In this document: piece after piece, positions 52,546 to 64,000 of the stretch | Position numbering within the stretch: the first letter of the stretch is position 1 | How the letters are laid out: every line of letters starts with the position of its first letter | NCBI GenBank assembly: GCA_023055355.1 | Contig: JALJCS010000001.1 | Coordinates: 104,535,881 to 104,599,880 of the forward strand | Source of the DNA: Agelaius tricolor | Lineage: Eukaryota > Chordata > Aves > Passeriformes > Icteridae | Direction of reading: 5' to 3' | DNA length: 64,000 nt | Translations under genes and position numbers: made by a program | Notes under the pieces: model-generated | Told to the model about the DNA's origin: nothing | The model's input: only the letters and a program-made list of their open reading frames with translations | Database searches by the model: none

Positions 52546-55500
52546 GCCACAGCCTCAGTTCACCTAGGTTATAGAGTGATTATTTCCTCACTACAGCCTG
52601 CAAAAGCCAAGCACTGGGTCTGAAAGCCAGTTTCCTCTTTGCTTTCTAGACCTGATCTGCTTGGCCAGCTTACCTGACCCATGCAACTACAGGGCTGCAC
52701 GCTAGATTAGGACAAAATAGTCACACTGGACACATGAAGTGAGTAGCAACTACAATTTATTAAACCAACAAAGAAAAGGATGTATCAGAAAAATGTAGAA
52801 AGCAGCAGGGCAATAAGATAGCCCAGGAAGAAAAAGGTAAGTAGAATATTGCAGGGAAAACAACAATAAGGTCACCAGACAGACTCGCCACAGAATGGGC
52901 AGCCAACAGAATTGGAACTGGGCATCAAAGCTTCAAGTCAGTTATATTACATGACATAAAAAGTAGGAGGGTTATTTCATAGCAAATGTATAAAGGCTGG
53001 TATCTCTCTTAATTGCCAATCCACCTATGGATCGTGACCTACCGCTACATTTTAGACAGTTACAGCTGAGCTGGCATTTAGAGGTTCTCACTTTGCTAAT
53101 GATATCAGAAATTATCAAAGATACCCCAGGAAAAAAATACATCTTTTGCTTCTATTTCTTTTAGGGATAAGGAAAAAAAAGCACTGAGAAAATTACACCC
53201 AAAACTACATCCAAAAATTATGTTAAAAAATTAGTCAAGCTCTGAAGACTTGAGAAGTAGCAGTTAAACCTTGTGACTTCAATTAAACCCTGTGACATAA
53301 GCTTTAACTATGTGACTTAATTCTGCTTATCCACACAGAATCCATCTTCTTTTGGAAGGTCACCAAGACAAGAGTTCAAAACCTTGCTTTCTCCACAATT
53401 ATTGTATGTCACCATGTTACATTTCATCAACATGATTCAAGCCTTGCTTTAGTAACTACAAGGAGGAGAAAATCCAGGAGAGATGCAAAAGTCATAACCA
53501 GTCACTAATTTTGGTTGCCTTATTCGAGATGCAAAGCATTCTGAAAAAAACTGGGTCCTAGATAGTATAAGGCACAGTTCCCATAGGCCACATCAGCATT
53601 ACTTCAAAGCTTTAAATTTCCAAACTCTTCTGCGCTTCTGTGGTCTTGATAATATTCTTTTAAACACAGCTTGTGTATAATAAACATCTAGATTGAGGTA
53701 AATTAGGTTACAGTTATGCAAGAGATTTCTCAAAGTGCCATTCAAGCCAGTGGGACTCCTCAGATACCTCCAACACTATTTAAGTGTACTACACCTTACT
53801 GAAACAGTGCTTTTATCCAGGCAAGGAAAAAAAAAAGATAATTCACCTTTCTCCTAAACTGCACACAGAAATAGCTCAATATTAAGAATTGTATTTTATG
53901 AGGTTTAATTCTAATGAAATCAACAGGAATTTGACTGTGCCAAGCTGCCTGTTTGGGAAAGTACTTTAGAGCATTAACCCAGTCCCATCACATACTTCAG
54001 GCTTACATAAGTAGCTAAGTATTAACCTCAGCTGGAAATGAGATGGTTAAGCAATTTCACTATTCAAGTCCAAACTGCTACTATCTAGGTTAGCAAGATA
54101 AAGGTTGACAACACATTACAGAGATAAAAAGTACACCATTCTATTAAAGTATTTTGTGTGTCTATGAGAGGCAGCATGATCTGACAATTTTTGACCTGAA
54201 TTCTGGATACTACAAGCAGTATTTCTTAGATGGTAGATACACTGCCTCTTGCCTCACCTCATTTTTAACAACTAAGTCTGACATCCTTTGAAGCATTAAA
54301 AAAAAAACCCAAAAAAAGAACAAACCCAACTTGCTCTGCCCAACTTGCTACTTGTAGCAAAATAATTATGGAAGTTCCATGTGACTGCAGGCCAAGGACC
54401 TTCACATCTAGCCATCAGGACTGCTTATGGACATGCATTGCCCTAGGAGTACATTCCCAGACAACCAGAACAAGTCATGTAAGCTTCTTATGGACAAGTG
54501 GGAAAACCACCAAGCCTTCACCTACTCCATCTTCAACCACATGCACAAGCAGAGAAAAAAGGAAGAAAGCAGTCCTGCCACTTCTAAGCACTGACTATGA
54601 AAAGCAGCATTTTATAGTGCCAGAGATCCTCAATGCAGGGAAATTAAATCCCTACCATTGAGTACAAAGTTAAGGGAGGCTACCTGCAGATAGACAATGT
54701 TACAGATAGACTATGGCCACACCAGTAAACCCAGCAATGCCAGGAATCGCTCCCTGGAGATGGAATTCACACAGACTGCTGAGCTGCCACACACCAGCAC
54801 AGCATCCTTCTAACACAGGGCAGCTACAAGTCTCTCATGCAAATTTCCTGTTCTGGAAGGCAAGAGAGTTAAACAGCATTGACAAGGGCTAACCTACAGC
54901 ACTTAGCTTCAGAACCAGAAAATGGTCTTGGGTGCATTCCATTAACTGCAGAGAAGCAATCACAGCCTCTCCAAGCTTTATGTGCTATTATTCCTAGAGG
55001 AATATTTTAGAAGTGGCAGATGCAATGATGAAGCACACAAGCAATGCCTGATCAGCAGCACCTGACAAAAGTCACCTACGCATTGTAGCGCACAAGAAGA
55101 AAATTAGAAACTTGGAGAGCTCATCTTGCCTTCTTCCTGTTTCCTCTGAGTAGGCAGACACTGCATGTGAACTAGTAATTTCCAGAGTCTCATTTATTTT
55201 CTCACTTAAAAAAAAAAGTTTTATACATTTAGAATATATTCTTACAGTAAGGCTGCTTCTAACAAAGGAGTAAGGTAGAACAGCTAAGAGAATGTACTTT
55301 AGAGCGCTGATCATTTGTCAGTAGATATTTCAAAGGGAAGTAATTTAGAAATTACTCTACTTCTAATTATTAGTCATTACCAAATTTGCTTCTGTAGACT
55401 AAGAATGTCTAGTGGGTCTATACTGTTATGCTGGAGCTACAGCAACATTGGTAAATACACTTTTATAACAGATAACAAAAACCCCCATTTTTAACACCTG

Positions 55501-55840
55501 ACAATACGCAGGTATTCTATGTTACCAATCTTGAAACAATTTCTTTGATATTTCTTTACATTTTCAGTTAACTTGAAATGGTCTATTTAAAACTGCCCTT
55601 TTCATAATCTGATGCCTCTGACGCCTTTGCTCTAATGTGCAATATGTCCCACAGAAAATGCGTTATGTAAAACCCATTTACCACTGCTTAAGCATTCATT
55701 ATCCATTTCAGTAAGGACAAACAATTTTATTTAACAAGCTTCTTGGGCACAGATCTAACTTTCCAGCCATACCTGGCTCTGACTATTGAAAATTCCTATG
55801 TTATCTGTATCTTTCTATAAATCAACTGTTCCCTTCAAAA

Positions 55841-55886
55841 AGTGTTTTTGTTAATTTACAAGAAGTGTTTTTGTTAATTTACAAGA
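55841..55886 (+). repeat. Perfect tandem duplication of a 23-bp unit
   Basis: The 23-bp unit beginning AGTGTTTTTGTTAATTTAC at 55841 is repeated without a mismatch from 55864 to 55886. Two identical copies imply a recent duplication. Confidence 0.95.
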
Positions 55887-55904
55887 AAAAGTTTATTGTA
55901 TGCT

Positions 55905-55965
55905 TTGTTACATACATATATATGTATATATACATATCTATGTATATCTATATATCTATACCAGT
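55905..55965 (+). repeat. AT-rich TATA/TATC/CATA microsatellite
   Basis: An imperfect array of TACATA, TATATG, TATC and TATA units lies about 130-300 bp before the CpG island. The TATA-like strings are part of the repeat and are not taken as a promoter. Confidence 0.85.
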
Positions 55966-56089
55966 ACTGTATCATTTGACTTTTACAAAACAAGTTTGGA
56001 ACATCATGTGGCACACCCAAACAAAAACTACATACGCTTTTAAGTAGATAAAAAAACAATCAAAACCCAGCGAGGCGTTTCTATTTCTT

Positions 56090-57300
56090 ATTTGCAGGAG
56101 CGACACGCACACACACCGTACCGACACCGGCGGGCTCCAGAGTTGAGCAGAAGCAGCAGCCAGATGAGCAGGTGACAGCAAGCATTCAGCTCCCCCGTGC
56201 CTCTGGGCAGTGTCCCGGAGAGCAGGTCCCGGGAGCCAGGGTGGTGGGACCCCGGCCGCCTCCCGGGACGGAGCCCCGGCCGGAAGCGCGGCCCCCGCCC
56301 GCCGCCGGGGGAGGAGGCAGCCCCCCACAGGCGGCCCCACGGGCCCCGGACGCGGCCGAGCGCGCCCACCCGGCTCCGGCAGCGCTCCTGCCCCCGCTGC
56401 CCGCCGACGGCTCCGGCGGCTCCGCCGGGAGAAGAGACGCCCGGTGCCCACGCAGCCTCCTCGGGGCGCCGACCCCCGAGCAGTCCTGGCCCACGGGCAC
56501 GGATCCCCGGGGCTAGGACGCCGTCCCGGTGGTGGGACCGCGGCCGGGGGAAGCGGCACAGCCGCGGGCGCTCCCCAGCGCAACTCTCTCCGCGCTCCCG
56601 CCGCCCGTCCTGCCGCCCTCGGCCGGGCGGAGCAGCAGCCGGTCCCGCGGAACGGCCGCGGCGCGACGCCGCCGCTCGCCTCGCCTCACCTCACGGTGTG
56701 GCCGGAGCCCTGCGGAGCCCGGCGCAGCACAAGCCCGGCCTGAGCCCATCCCTCCGGGAAGTTTCCTGCCATCACAGCGGCCGGGGAAAACAAAAGCTTC
56801 AGAGCCGGGAGCGGGAGGAGGAGGAAAGGCAGCGCAAGCAGAGAAGTGAGGGGCATTGCTCGCCCGCCGCGTCGCTGCCCTCGGCTACCGACTCCCGCGG
56901 AGGGCAGCCCGCTCAGCGCCGCCTCCCCATTTGCTTCGGCGGCGGCTCTGCTGCCCGGGCAGTGCCGCGGAACCGGCGGACCGCGGAGCAGGCGGGCGAG
57001 CCAGCGCCTCCCCCGCTTCCCTCCGTCCGTCCCTGCCCGCCCGCCGGCAGCACGCCCCGTCCCGCCCGCCGCCGCCGCAGAGCCCCGCCCGTGCCGCGGC
57101 TCCGCCTCCCGGGGGCGCGCGCAGGCTCCGGCCGAGCGGCTCCCGCCGCCCCCGGGGGCCGTGGGCGCTTCCCGGCGGAGCGGCCGCGCCACCCCCGTGC
57201 CCCGCGGGCTGCGCTCGGCAGATCCGCAGCCGCCCCGTGCCATTTCTCATCGCCCAGCGCCGAGCAGGCTGTTCCCGTAAAGTTGAAGGCGTCTCCTTAA
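56090..57300. promoter_or_regulatory. CpG island, probable GPR63 promoter and first exon
   Basis: The sequence changes abruptly from AT-rich intron to dense C+G with very frequent CpG from about 56200 to 57250. GC boxes are visible (CCGCCC at 57062-57067; CCCCGCCC at 57083-57090), and an inverted CCAAT (ATTGG) lies just outside near 57331. Long frames on both strands are GC artefacts without recognisable domains. The island lies 5' of GPR63 in its transcriptional direction, with no other gene recognised between, so it is the best promoter candidate. It may be bidirectional: a minus-strand donor-like GAG/GTGAGG occurs at about 56690 and a plus-strand CAG/GTAAAA at 57308/57309. Confidence 0.8.
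56684..56692 (-). other. Candidate 5' splice site of the GPR63 first exon
   Basis: On the minus strand the nine bases read GAGGTGAGG, a good match to the vertebrate donor consensus, inside the CpG island. Joined to the acceptor at 33509-33511 it would give an intron of about 23 kb. Other GT dinucleotides in the island cannot be excluded, and no RNA evidence was available. Confidence 0.3.
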
Positions 57301-57316
57301 AAATCCAGGTAAAAGA
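57300..57316 (+). other. Candidate plus-strand donor at the CpG island edge
   Basis: The plus strand shows CCAG/GTAAAAG with the exon end at 57308, a good donor consensus at the right shoulder of the island. It could serve a divergent non-coding transcript. A second CAG/GTACAT lies near 57370. Without transcripts this is only a candidate. Confidence 0.2.
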
Positions 57317-60300
57317 TGCTGAGGAGCAGGATTGGCAAATGTAGAGGAGCGCCAAGCCTCCTGCCGGGCAGGTACATAAATATGGTATGCGCTTAGTGGT
57401 ACTGCAGTCCTGGTGTACATAAAGGGAAAATTAATTCATTTCTGAGCATGGCTTTACTACACAGAGTTGTTCCAGATGATTTTTAAGGACCAACACAAGG
57501 CGTTGTGTCTCCTCGTTGTCCACACAGCTGACTTGGTAAGGAGGATCTTCCAAATAAGATGTAGTTGCAATGCTAAGGTTGTATAGTATGTGGCATTGGT
57601 AGCCATATCACTTCCAAACTGGGATAGGGTGACTCCTGATTCTGAGAAGGGCAAGGCCATAGATGGTCATTTCAGGCCAAAGTCTACATGGCTTAGGGTA
57701 GCTAATGTAGTTTTAAGTAATTGTTTTAATATATTAGTTTGTATTAGTGCCAAGACTCACTATATCATACTAAATGGCTATAAAAGGATGCAAACTGATA
57801 CGAAAGCTATCTTTTCTTACAAAGCCTGGTGTCTGAAGGAAGAATCTTTCACTATCCCTATTCCTATTCAAAGTGCATTTACCTGATTGCCAGCAAACAC
57901 CTTTCTCTCTACATCAGATTGCAACTGCACAAAGCAGACTCAGACCATTAAAGAAGAGAATAAGGAAGCTTCTCGTTCTCCCAAATGGATCTGTTAAGCA
58001 CACAGCTGATGGGACGTCAGCAGAATGCTAGCAGCTACATCTAATCAAAGCACTGATACTGCTTTGATTTTTGAGGAGTTCAACTCTTGATTGAGTTCAG
58101 CAGCCCTGCACCCACAAGGCTATGGCTGGGAATTTCAAGGCAGAGAAAAAGCAATTCTTTCTGTCTTCTTTACAAAATTCTTGACTGAGTAAAATTATTT
58201 CTTTATTCTTAAATTTTCTTTTACAAATGGGTGTGAGCACTATTTCTTGGTTGCAATTTCCCACCAGAGTCAAGTTCAGTTCTCATCACTGTTAAGTTTT
58301 GCTGCTCATTTTGAATGCTAAAGACCTAAAGGAACCTGTGGGCTTTGTTTTTTGGGATGCACTCTGAACTCCTCTCATCTGAAATAGCCACAACTAACCT
58401 GCCCTGCAGGGGCTTCTGATTTGTCTTGCTGTGGTTGAATAAAGTTTTGAGAGGGTTTTTCTAGCATAGGGGAGACATGATATATTGATTCAATTTGAAA
58501 ATCCTCAGATATTATCACTGCACTCCATCTTGTGGAAGAGAAAACAACATGTTTTTAAATGATTCTGTAGTGGTTTGAGTAATTAAACCTGACAATGTTT
58601 GGTTCGTACTGCCAAAGCAAAGAACTACATATAGCAATGGATATGAGAAGTTGCTTAAGTCTTAATTTGCCTAATTGTACCCCGTGGATTTCTGTAAATG
58701 TCCCTTGATTTTAGATATGAGCTTCACGTATTCTCTGTTTTGGAAAGGAGCTTCAGGAAAGCATTCGAAGAGCCTAATTTGAAAAGTAGAACTGAAGAAG
58801 AAAAGACTCTGCTTCCTAGGTGAGGCTGCCAAGGAGCACTCCAGATTTGGGAGAGATTTGAGGGTGGTGATCCATTGGCAATATGTGGCTGGGGTGAAGA
58901 CTCTGCTAAGCAAGATTGCTCTGTAGGGAACTTACTGGGTTTGGGGTTTGGTGTGTGTGGTTTTGGTGGGTTTTTGTTACCCCTGTATTAAGTACAATAA
59001 TCCAGTTGTATCTGGACACTGTTTTGAGGAACACTGTCTTACCCAAGGAAAAAAAAAGAAGTGATGAGATTCACTCATGTATTTCTGAAACTGCCTTTCA
59101 TGGCTTGTGACCTTTTTCCCCTTGATGTCTAGTGCTGCTTTGGGAAATCAAAATAGGTATTGAGGCAACAACTGTGAACCATCGCAGGGGCATAGTCATA
59201 CATACCTGTGTCTGACCAGATTCAGAGAAAATTGAGAAACTTATCTGAATTCACTGCTAGAAAAAGGTTAACCTTATAATAGTTGCCCTAGGACAAGCTT
59301 GAAGATAAAGCCATTTAACTTTAATGAATAACTTAAAATACAAAGGGCTAGTTATTCTAACTGTTCCTGGGGCGGAAGCAAAAAGGTTTTATTGAAAAAA
59401 GCCTGTAGAAAAGCTTAGTCATTCAGACCCAAAGAAGCAGGGGAAAACAGGTCTTGCATGGGAAGGATTTAGGAGAAAATTCTGTTGTACAAATGAGAAT
59501 CCTCTGAATTACCTCACCCCAGAAGTAGGTTCCACAAGGAGACTGAACTTAATTAGCAGCCATGAACTATGCTTTTTGTTTTCTTTTTCTTTTTTTCTCC
59601 CCCATAACTCTCCAATTTCTTGCAGTAGCAGCAATGAAGCACTGGCCTTTCCTGTATCATTTACCAGGGAGGGGGTTGGACAACAACTTGCTGAAGGCTG
59701 GTGTGCTTTACTGCTCCAGACTGAGCTGCCTAGTAAGGTTGAACTGATCTAACTAATGCCTCAGTGCAAACAAGGCCTTGAAGGTGGAGTGTCTATGTCT
59801 ACTATTCTAATAGTGGAGACAGGTCTCATTAATTCCTGATGTATACTAAAGGCAGGCAATCTTCCTTGCCTACAATGTTTGTTAGCCTTTTCCAGACTCC
59901 TTGGTCATTTTCCTAAAGCAATGACTCACTACTCCATCACTGCACTGATTACATTAAATCCTTATTATTATTACAATGAAAGTAACATAATGTTTATGTT
60001 AATTCACTTTGTGCGCAACTGCCAGAATTCTTGTAACAGTCCTCAGTTAAAAGAAACCTACACAAGCATTTTGGCATTTAGACTCTTTCAGATTATATTT
60101 TTCAATATTGTAGGTAAAAACTTGGAGCAAATAACCAGACCTATTGGTGAAACCACTAGTATTGTGTGAGGGGAAATCAGGACATTACTGCTCTTGAGCA
60201 TCTACTCCGGTTCAGCCTCACAGATTCATTTTGTTTTCTTACAGAACAGGCCAAGAGTAATGTTGGGGCAGGGGTAACAGGGAAGATTTCCCCAAAATGA

Positions 60301-61507
60301 AGTCTACTTTTTCAAAATATTCAACATGGATGATAAAACAATGAAGTTGTTTGGGGTTATTTCCAACAGTAGCAAGAAAACATGCAGATGAACAGAACAA
60401 AAGTCAGATGTTAAGCGAATTTATATTTGCATTTATTTGATTAAGCAGAGAGTTGTACACAATCCCAATAGAGTCTTGAGTTTCAAAACTGCCTCTGAAC
60501 TCTGTGCCCAGGAGAGTAGAGATTTTAAAATGTAGTTTCTGCTATATGCAACATAAAAAAAAACACCTTATCATCCTTTTTGCCTGCTTTTTTCTTTGTA
60601 ATGGAATGAATTTGAAGACATGAAAAAACACGGTATAGTGTAACAAGGGAGAGACAGTACTGAGGTCTGACCTTTGTGGATTATTCATGTGCTTGAAGTT
60701 ACACAGGTATTTTGTTCTGCTTACCACAGTAACTGGAGCAAGGGAAGAAAGACTGGGTGAGTAAGGATTGTTGTGGAAAAACAGGCTGCTATTTTGAAAT
60801 GGAAATTTATGGCATTGACCTGAGCATTGGTGCAGAAGGCTGGCGAATTGGAGCTCAGTTTGAAATGTAGCACGAAAATACTTTCACACCTTTTGTCTCG
60901 AAAAATTAAATCCTCTAGAGCTGTGTTTGCAATGGAGCACATGTCAACTAATCATTTCCTCACAGCTTCATTACTTGTTTTCTATCCTGTTTTCAGTCTA
61001 GAGGAAGAGAAAGAGAAAGCATGCCAACAAATGTTTTTCTCATTGCCAAGCAAATATGAGATAGTTTAGTATACAATTTCAGGTATTGCCATACATTCAG
61101 AGTCTCTTGTCCTCTTTTGGCCATCTGACTGCTATTGAAGTAATTCCTCTTTTATTTCTTATAACAAAGATGAAAAGATGGTCAACAAACCTCACAAACT
61201 CACCTGCCTCTCAAAGGCCATTTGCTGCTTCAGCTGCTACTGTTTGCCTTTGAAGCAAGGTAAACCAAAGCTCTGTTGCATCTGTGCACCATCCACATCA
61301 GCACAAAAAGAATGTTTTGAGAAAATTCAGTGTTCAATTTCCAGTCTACAAGACCCTGTAATATTTGGGCTGTAGCTTAAGTAACTTAAATCCTTCAGTA
61401 ATTATAATAATTTAAGGAGCTTGGGGAAGTGGAGGACATAGCACAGAATAGACTCCAATGTGATATTTTGCTCTTATTTTTTTTGCTCAGTTCTGAGAAC
61501 AATGTAT

Positions 61508-61568
61508 ATTCATCCCACATCCTAGTTTTAAGAAAGGAATTCATCCCATATCCTGGTTTAAGAAAGAG
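61508..61568 (+). repeat. Imperfect tandem duplication of a ~31-bp unit
   Basis: ATTCATCCCACATCCTAGTT... (61508-61538) is followed by ATTCATCCCATATCCTGGTT... (61539-61568). The two copies differ by a few substitutions and a 1-base indel. Confidence 0.85.
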
Positions 61569-61998
61569 ACTTACAACACTTCTCTTCATTTGAACTCTCC
61601 CATAGTAGAACCAGCAAACTTCTTCTTGCAGTTAATATGCTGGACAGGGAGGCTACATCCAGTATTACTGAAACTGATAAACTCTTTTTAATTTGTTTCC
61701 TTTTGTTCTGTCATACAGGAACTAGGGGCAAATAATATTTCCTGGATTTCCTAGAGAGAAACTATAAACTTCTTTCCCCTCTCTCTGCCCTCCCCTCCTC
61801 CCAGTTCAGTGTTTTCCATGCTTCCATGATTAGGGTGTAATAAAAGCAGTGTAGTCTTTTTCCCATTCCAATTGCATCTGTGCCTGGGTTTGGAAATTTG
61901 CTATTGTGTCACTTTCAGCCTAAATTTATATCTACTTCAGTTACTTGATATAATTTTCAGTAGGATCTCTATCATACATATTGGTATCTCTGTTTCAA

Positions 61999-62022
61999 AA
62001 CAGTTTTTTTTTTTTTTACTGA
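61999..62022 (-). repeat. Poly(T) tract
   Basis: A long uninterrupted T run following CAAAACAG. No retroposon body was recognised on the minus strand. Confidence 0.7.
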
Positions 62023-63689
62023 TAACATAGGAATTAAAATTAGCAATGTTAGTTTTCAGCAAATCCTTTGGGATCCTTACACTACAGACAGTCTAGTGAA
62101 ACTGGCTGGAATGATTTTCCAATGTCTTTGTGAAGGAGAGTATTTACAGTGTAGTGTCTGAGCGTGTCCAGTTTTTATTCAACTACACTCTAAGAAAAGA
62201 GTAACAAAATAGGACTTCTGCCACAAGCACCTTTCTGTTGTCATGGCACAGATTTGTTAATCTAATTCTGTGTGTGTTAGAATTGTTGCCATACATTCAT
62301 CAGCAAATTTGACTTTTAGAAGAGGCTAGAAGTGAAGATGGACAGCATAGATGATGTTTATTAGAAACATTTTCTTTTCTTTTTATTCAGAACCAAAATC
62401 AATGCCCCATGAACTTAATCTTATGAAGTTATCTTTATAATAAAAGAGGTTTCTGAACTGAAGGTTCAATGACAAATCCTTCACAGATCCTGCAGTTAAA
62501 TAAAAATAATGGTGAAAAACTAATTTATCATTGAAAGAGATCAATACATGAAATAATATATTATTCCCATTTACCACTGGAAAATACCTGGGTTGGAATC
62601 CCATTTGAATTGGTAAGTAACTTCAGCCAAGAATGAACATGACATAGTACTTTAAAACAAAATTTTCTGTTCAGTCAGTTTAATGAAAATATAAGAATTT
62701 TACTGAGATGTTGCACATAAGTTTTAGTTCTCTCTTTAAAATAGTTGCTACCCTGTTTTAATTAACCTGGGATTATTTAAGTTTTCAAATTCTCTGTAAG
62801 TTCTCTTTGTCCTAAATATGCCATACCAATTTTTGAGCAGCACTAGTAACTCAAGAGTGACTTTCACCTGTGGAGGCCTTTACAATTCACACCCCTCAGA
62901 GAGGAAAGAAATGTCCTAAGAACATCCATGAGTGGAGAAAATGCCCTATTGAGTTGGACTGTGGTTCTTTTTTTCTCAAAGAGTGGCAAGAGACCTTAGC
63001 ACACATCAGGTATTTTGAGTGTACATCAAATGCCATCTCTCTTCCAGATATACTCATTGAAGTTCCTGCTGTGCTTTTCCCTCTGCACTTTTTATTTATA
63101 CACTCCCTTACCAAGACCCTTTCAAGTTGCAGAATCTCCTCATCAACAGCTTCCAGGTCCTGTTGGTTGTTCGTGTCACCAGAAGAGGGAAGCTGGATGG
63201 AGGGATCCTGGTGACAGTGGAACCTGTGTATGTTCATGTCATCATTCTCCCACATCTCCAGGCAGAGCAGCACTGGGCAGCATCCACCTGCTCCTTGGTT
63301 AACCTTCAAGAAGTGATGAGTGATGTCTGGGTTTCTCTGCTTCGTGCCCTCCTCCAGTTCCTAGCTCTGTATTTTCAGTGCTGTAACTCTTCCCTTTCTA
63401 TCATTTGCTGTTTGTTGTTGTCTATTTTTGTCCTTGTTTTCATTACCTATAGCCTTCTCCCTCCCTTGGGGGTCTTCAAAGTTTTGCTTATACAAAATTC
63501 TGTTTTTCTAAACAGAAAAGTAAATAGAAACAGCAGCAGTAGGAGAAACTATTTACAGAGTGCACACAAGTTTGGACACCATCCTCAAACTCTTTTCTTT
63601 GTACTCCCCTAGCTTCTGTGGCTCTTACAAAGGTAAATCCTTGCCTAGTCCTTTCACTGTCCTTTTCTTGGACTTGTTGTACATGAACT

Positions 63690-64000
63690 TACCTAATTCC
63701 TGTCCAAACTTATTGCTGGGATCTGCTTCCACAACATCTTTTGGCAGCAAGTCCAGAAATACGCTAGCCACTGTAAAGTAATGTGTTCTTTTTAGCTGTT
63801 TTAATTTAATTCCACTGAATGAGCCTAACTCTGAAATTTGATGAAAAATATTCATCCTTATAGCCACCTTCATGATTTCATAAAGCTTGAACAAGTTTCA
63901 CCACTGCCTTCTCCCAGTTGAAAATTTTTGAGTCTGATCTCCTAAGACAGCCTCTCCCTTTAATCCCTTTAATAATTTCAGTTTTCTTCTATGTATCTTT
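63690..64000 (-). mobile_element. Ancient CR1/L3-like LINE 3' region running off the window
   Basis: The plus strand resembles the inverted 3' region of old sauropsid CR1/L3 elements: GCTTCCACAACATCTTTTGG near 63726, CATGATTTCATAAAGCTTGA near 63871, and CCCTTTAATCCC near 63955. Similarity is weak and recalled from memory, and it continues past the right edge. Confidence 0.5.

Larger units (their letters stand above)
33509..56689 (-). other. Presumed GPR63 intron 1 (about 23 kb), no coding exon recognised
   Basis: The interval lies between the acceptor of the coding exon and the CpG island, with a possible minus-strand donor at about 56690. It is AT-rich and contains CR1 fragments (34341-34650, 36930-37640, 37641-37925, 52335-52545), a solo LTR (35541-36162), microsatellites and A-rich tracts. 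Open frames of 60-149 codons occur (for example 42575-43000 minus and 47326-47775 plus), but none resembles a known protein. Additional non-coding 5' exons could be hidden here. Confidence 0.5.
57317..63689. other. Upstream flank of the CpG island, no gene recognised
   Basis: Sequence 5' of the probable GPR63 promoter. In mammals NDUFAF4 lies on this side, but I see none of its exons. A block at 62870-63310 is open on both strands (114 codons plus, 137 minus) without similarity to a known protein. The 31-bp duplication and the T run are the only repeats. Confidence 0.55.

Noticed and set aside
55905..55965. TATA-box promoter
   Set aside because: The TATA strings belong to an AT microsatellite; the adjacent CpG island is a better promoter candidate.
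56172..57355. Long open frames across the CpG island (up to 367 codons plus, 203 codons minus)
   Set aside because: Several frames on both strands are open together because GC-rich DNA has few stops. The translations are Pro/Arg/Ala/Gly-rich with no domain, and the longest plus-strand frame starts with GTG.
1..64000. Exons of FHL5, NDUFAF4 or KLHL32, expected as neighbours from mammalian synteny
   Set aside because: No LIM-domain cysteine patterns, NDUFAF4 segments or Kelch/BTB segments were seen in any frame. They probably lie outside the window.
1..64000. CRISPR arrays, operons, phage or other prokaryotic defence systems
   Set aside because: The window is vertebrate DNA, and no regularly spaced direct repeats or clustered same-strand genes occur.

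Overview
This window is vertebrate nuclear DNA, almost certainly from a bird and probably a passerine. It is AT-rich, contains one long conserved coding exon, and most of its recognisable repeats are CR1 LINE fragments, the dominant avian LINE. A 5'-truncated tRNA-Ile-headed SINE with a CR1-type tail (20729-20860) resembles the songbird TguSINE1 family, and a solo LTR (35541-36162) is of a type common in bird genomes. There are no bacterial-style operons, CRISPR arrays or phage genes.

The only protein-coding gene I can support is GPR63 (PSP24-beta), an orphan class A GPCR on the minus strand. Its whole 419-residue coding sequence lies in one exon at 32107-33366. That exon has a strong splice acceptor at 33509-33511 and a 142-nt leader holding several short upstream ORFs. 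The 3' UTR runs leftward from 32106; its end is not determined. To the right lies about 23 kb of presumed first intron (33509 to about 56690), ending at a CpG island (about 56090-57300). That island is the best candidate for the GPR63 promoter and first exon.

Layout: 1-32 kb is probably gene-free, apart from the GPR63 3' UTR at its right end. It contains two tandem CR1 copies that both lack the reverse-transcriptase core (7020-9395), another CR1 (12312-12915), the SINE, and a CR1 3' end (30645-30905). The intron holds several CR1 relics, the solo LTR, microsatellites and A-rich tracts. From 57.3 to 64 kb no exon is recognisable, and an old CR1/L3-like LINE runs off the right edge. In mammals GPR63 lies near FHL5, NDUFAF4 and KLHL32, but I could not recognise any of their exons here.

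I found no evidence for a new multi-gene system. The observations most worth a second look are the packed uORFs ahead of GPR63, the paired RT-deleted CR1 copies, and several perfect palindromes and short duplications (14889-14912, 20305-20324, 45906-45938, 55841-55886).
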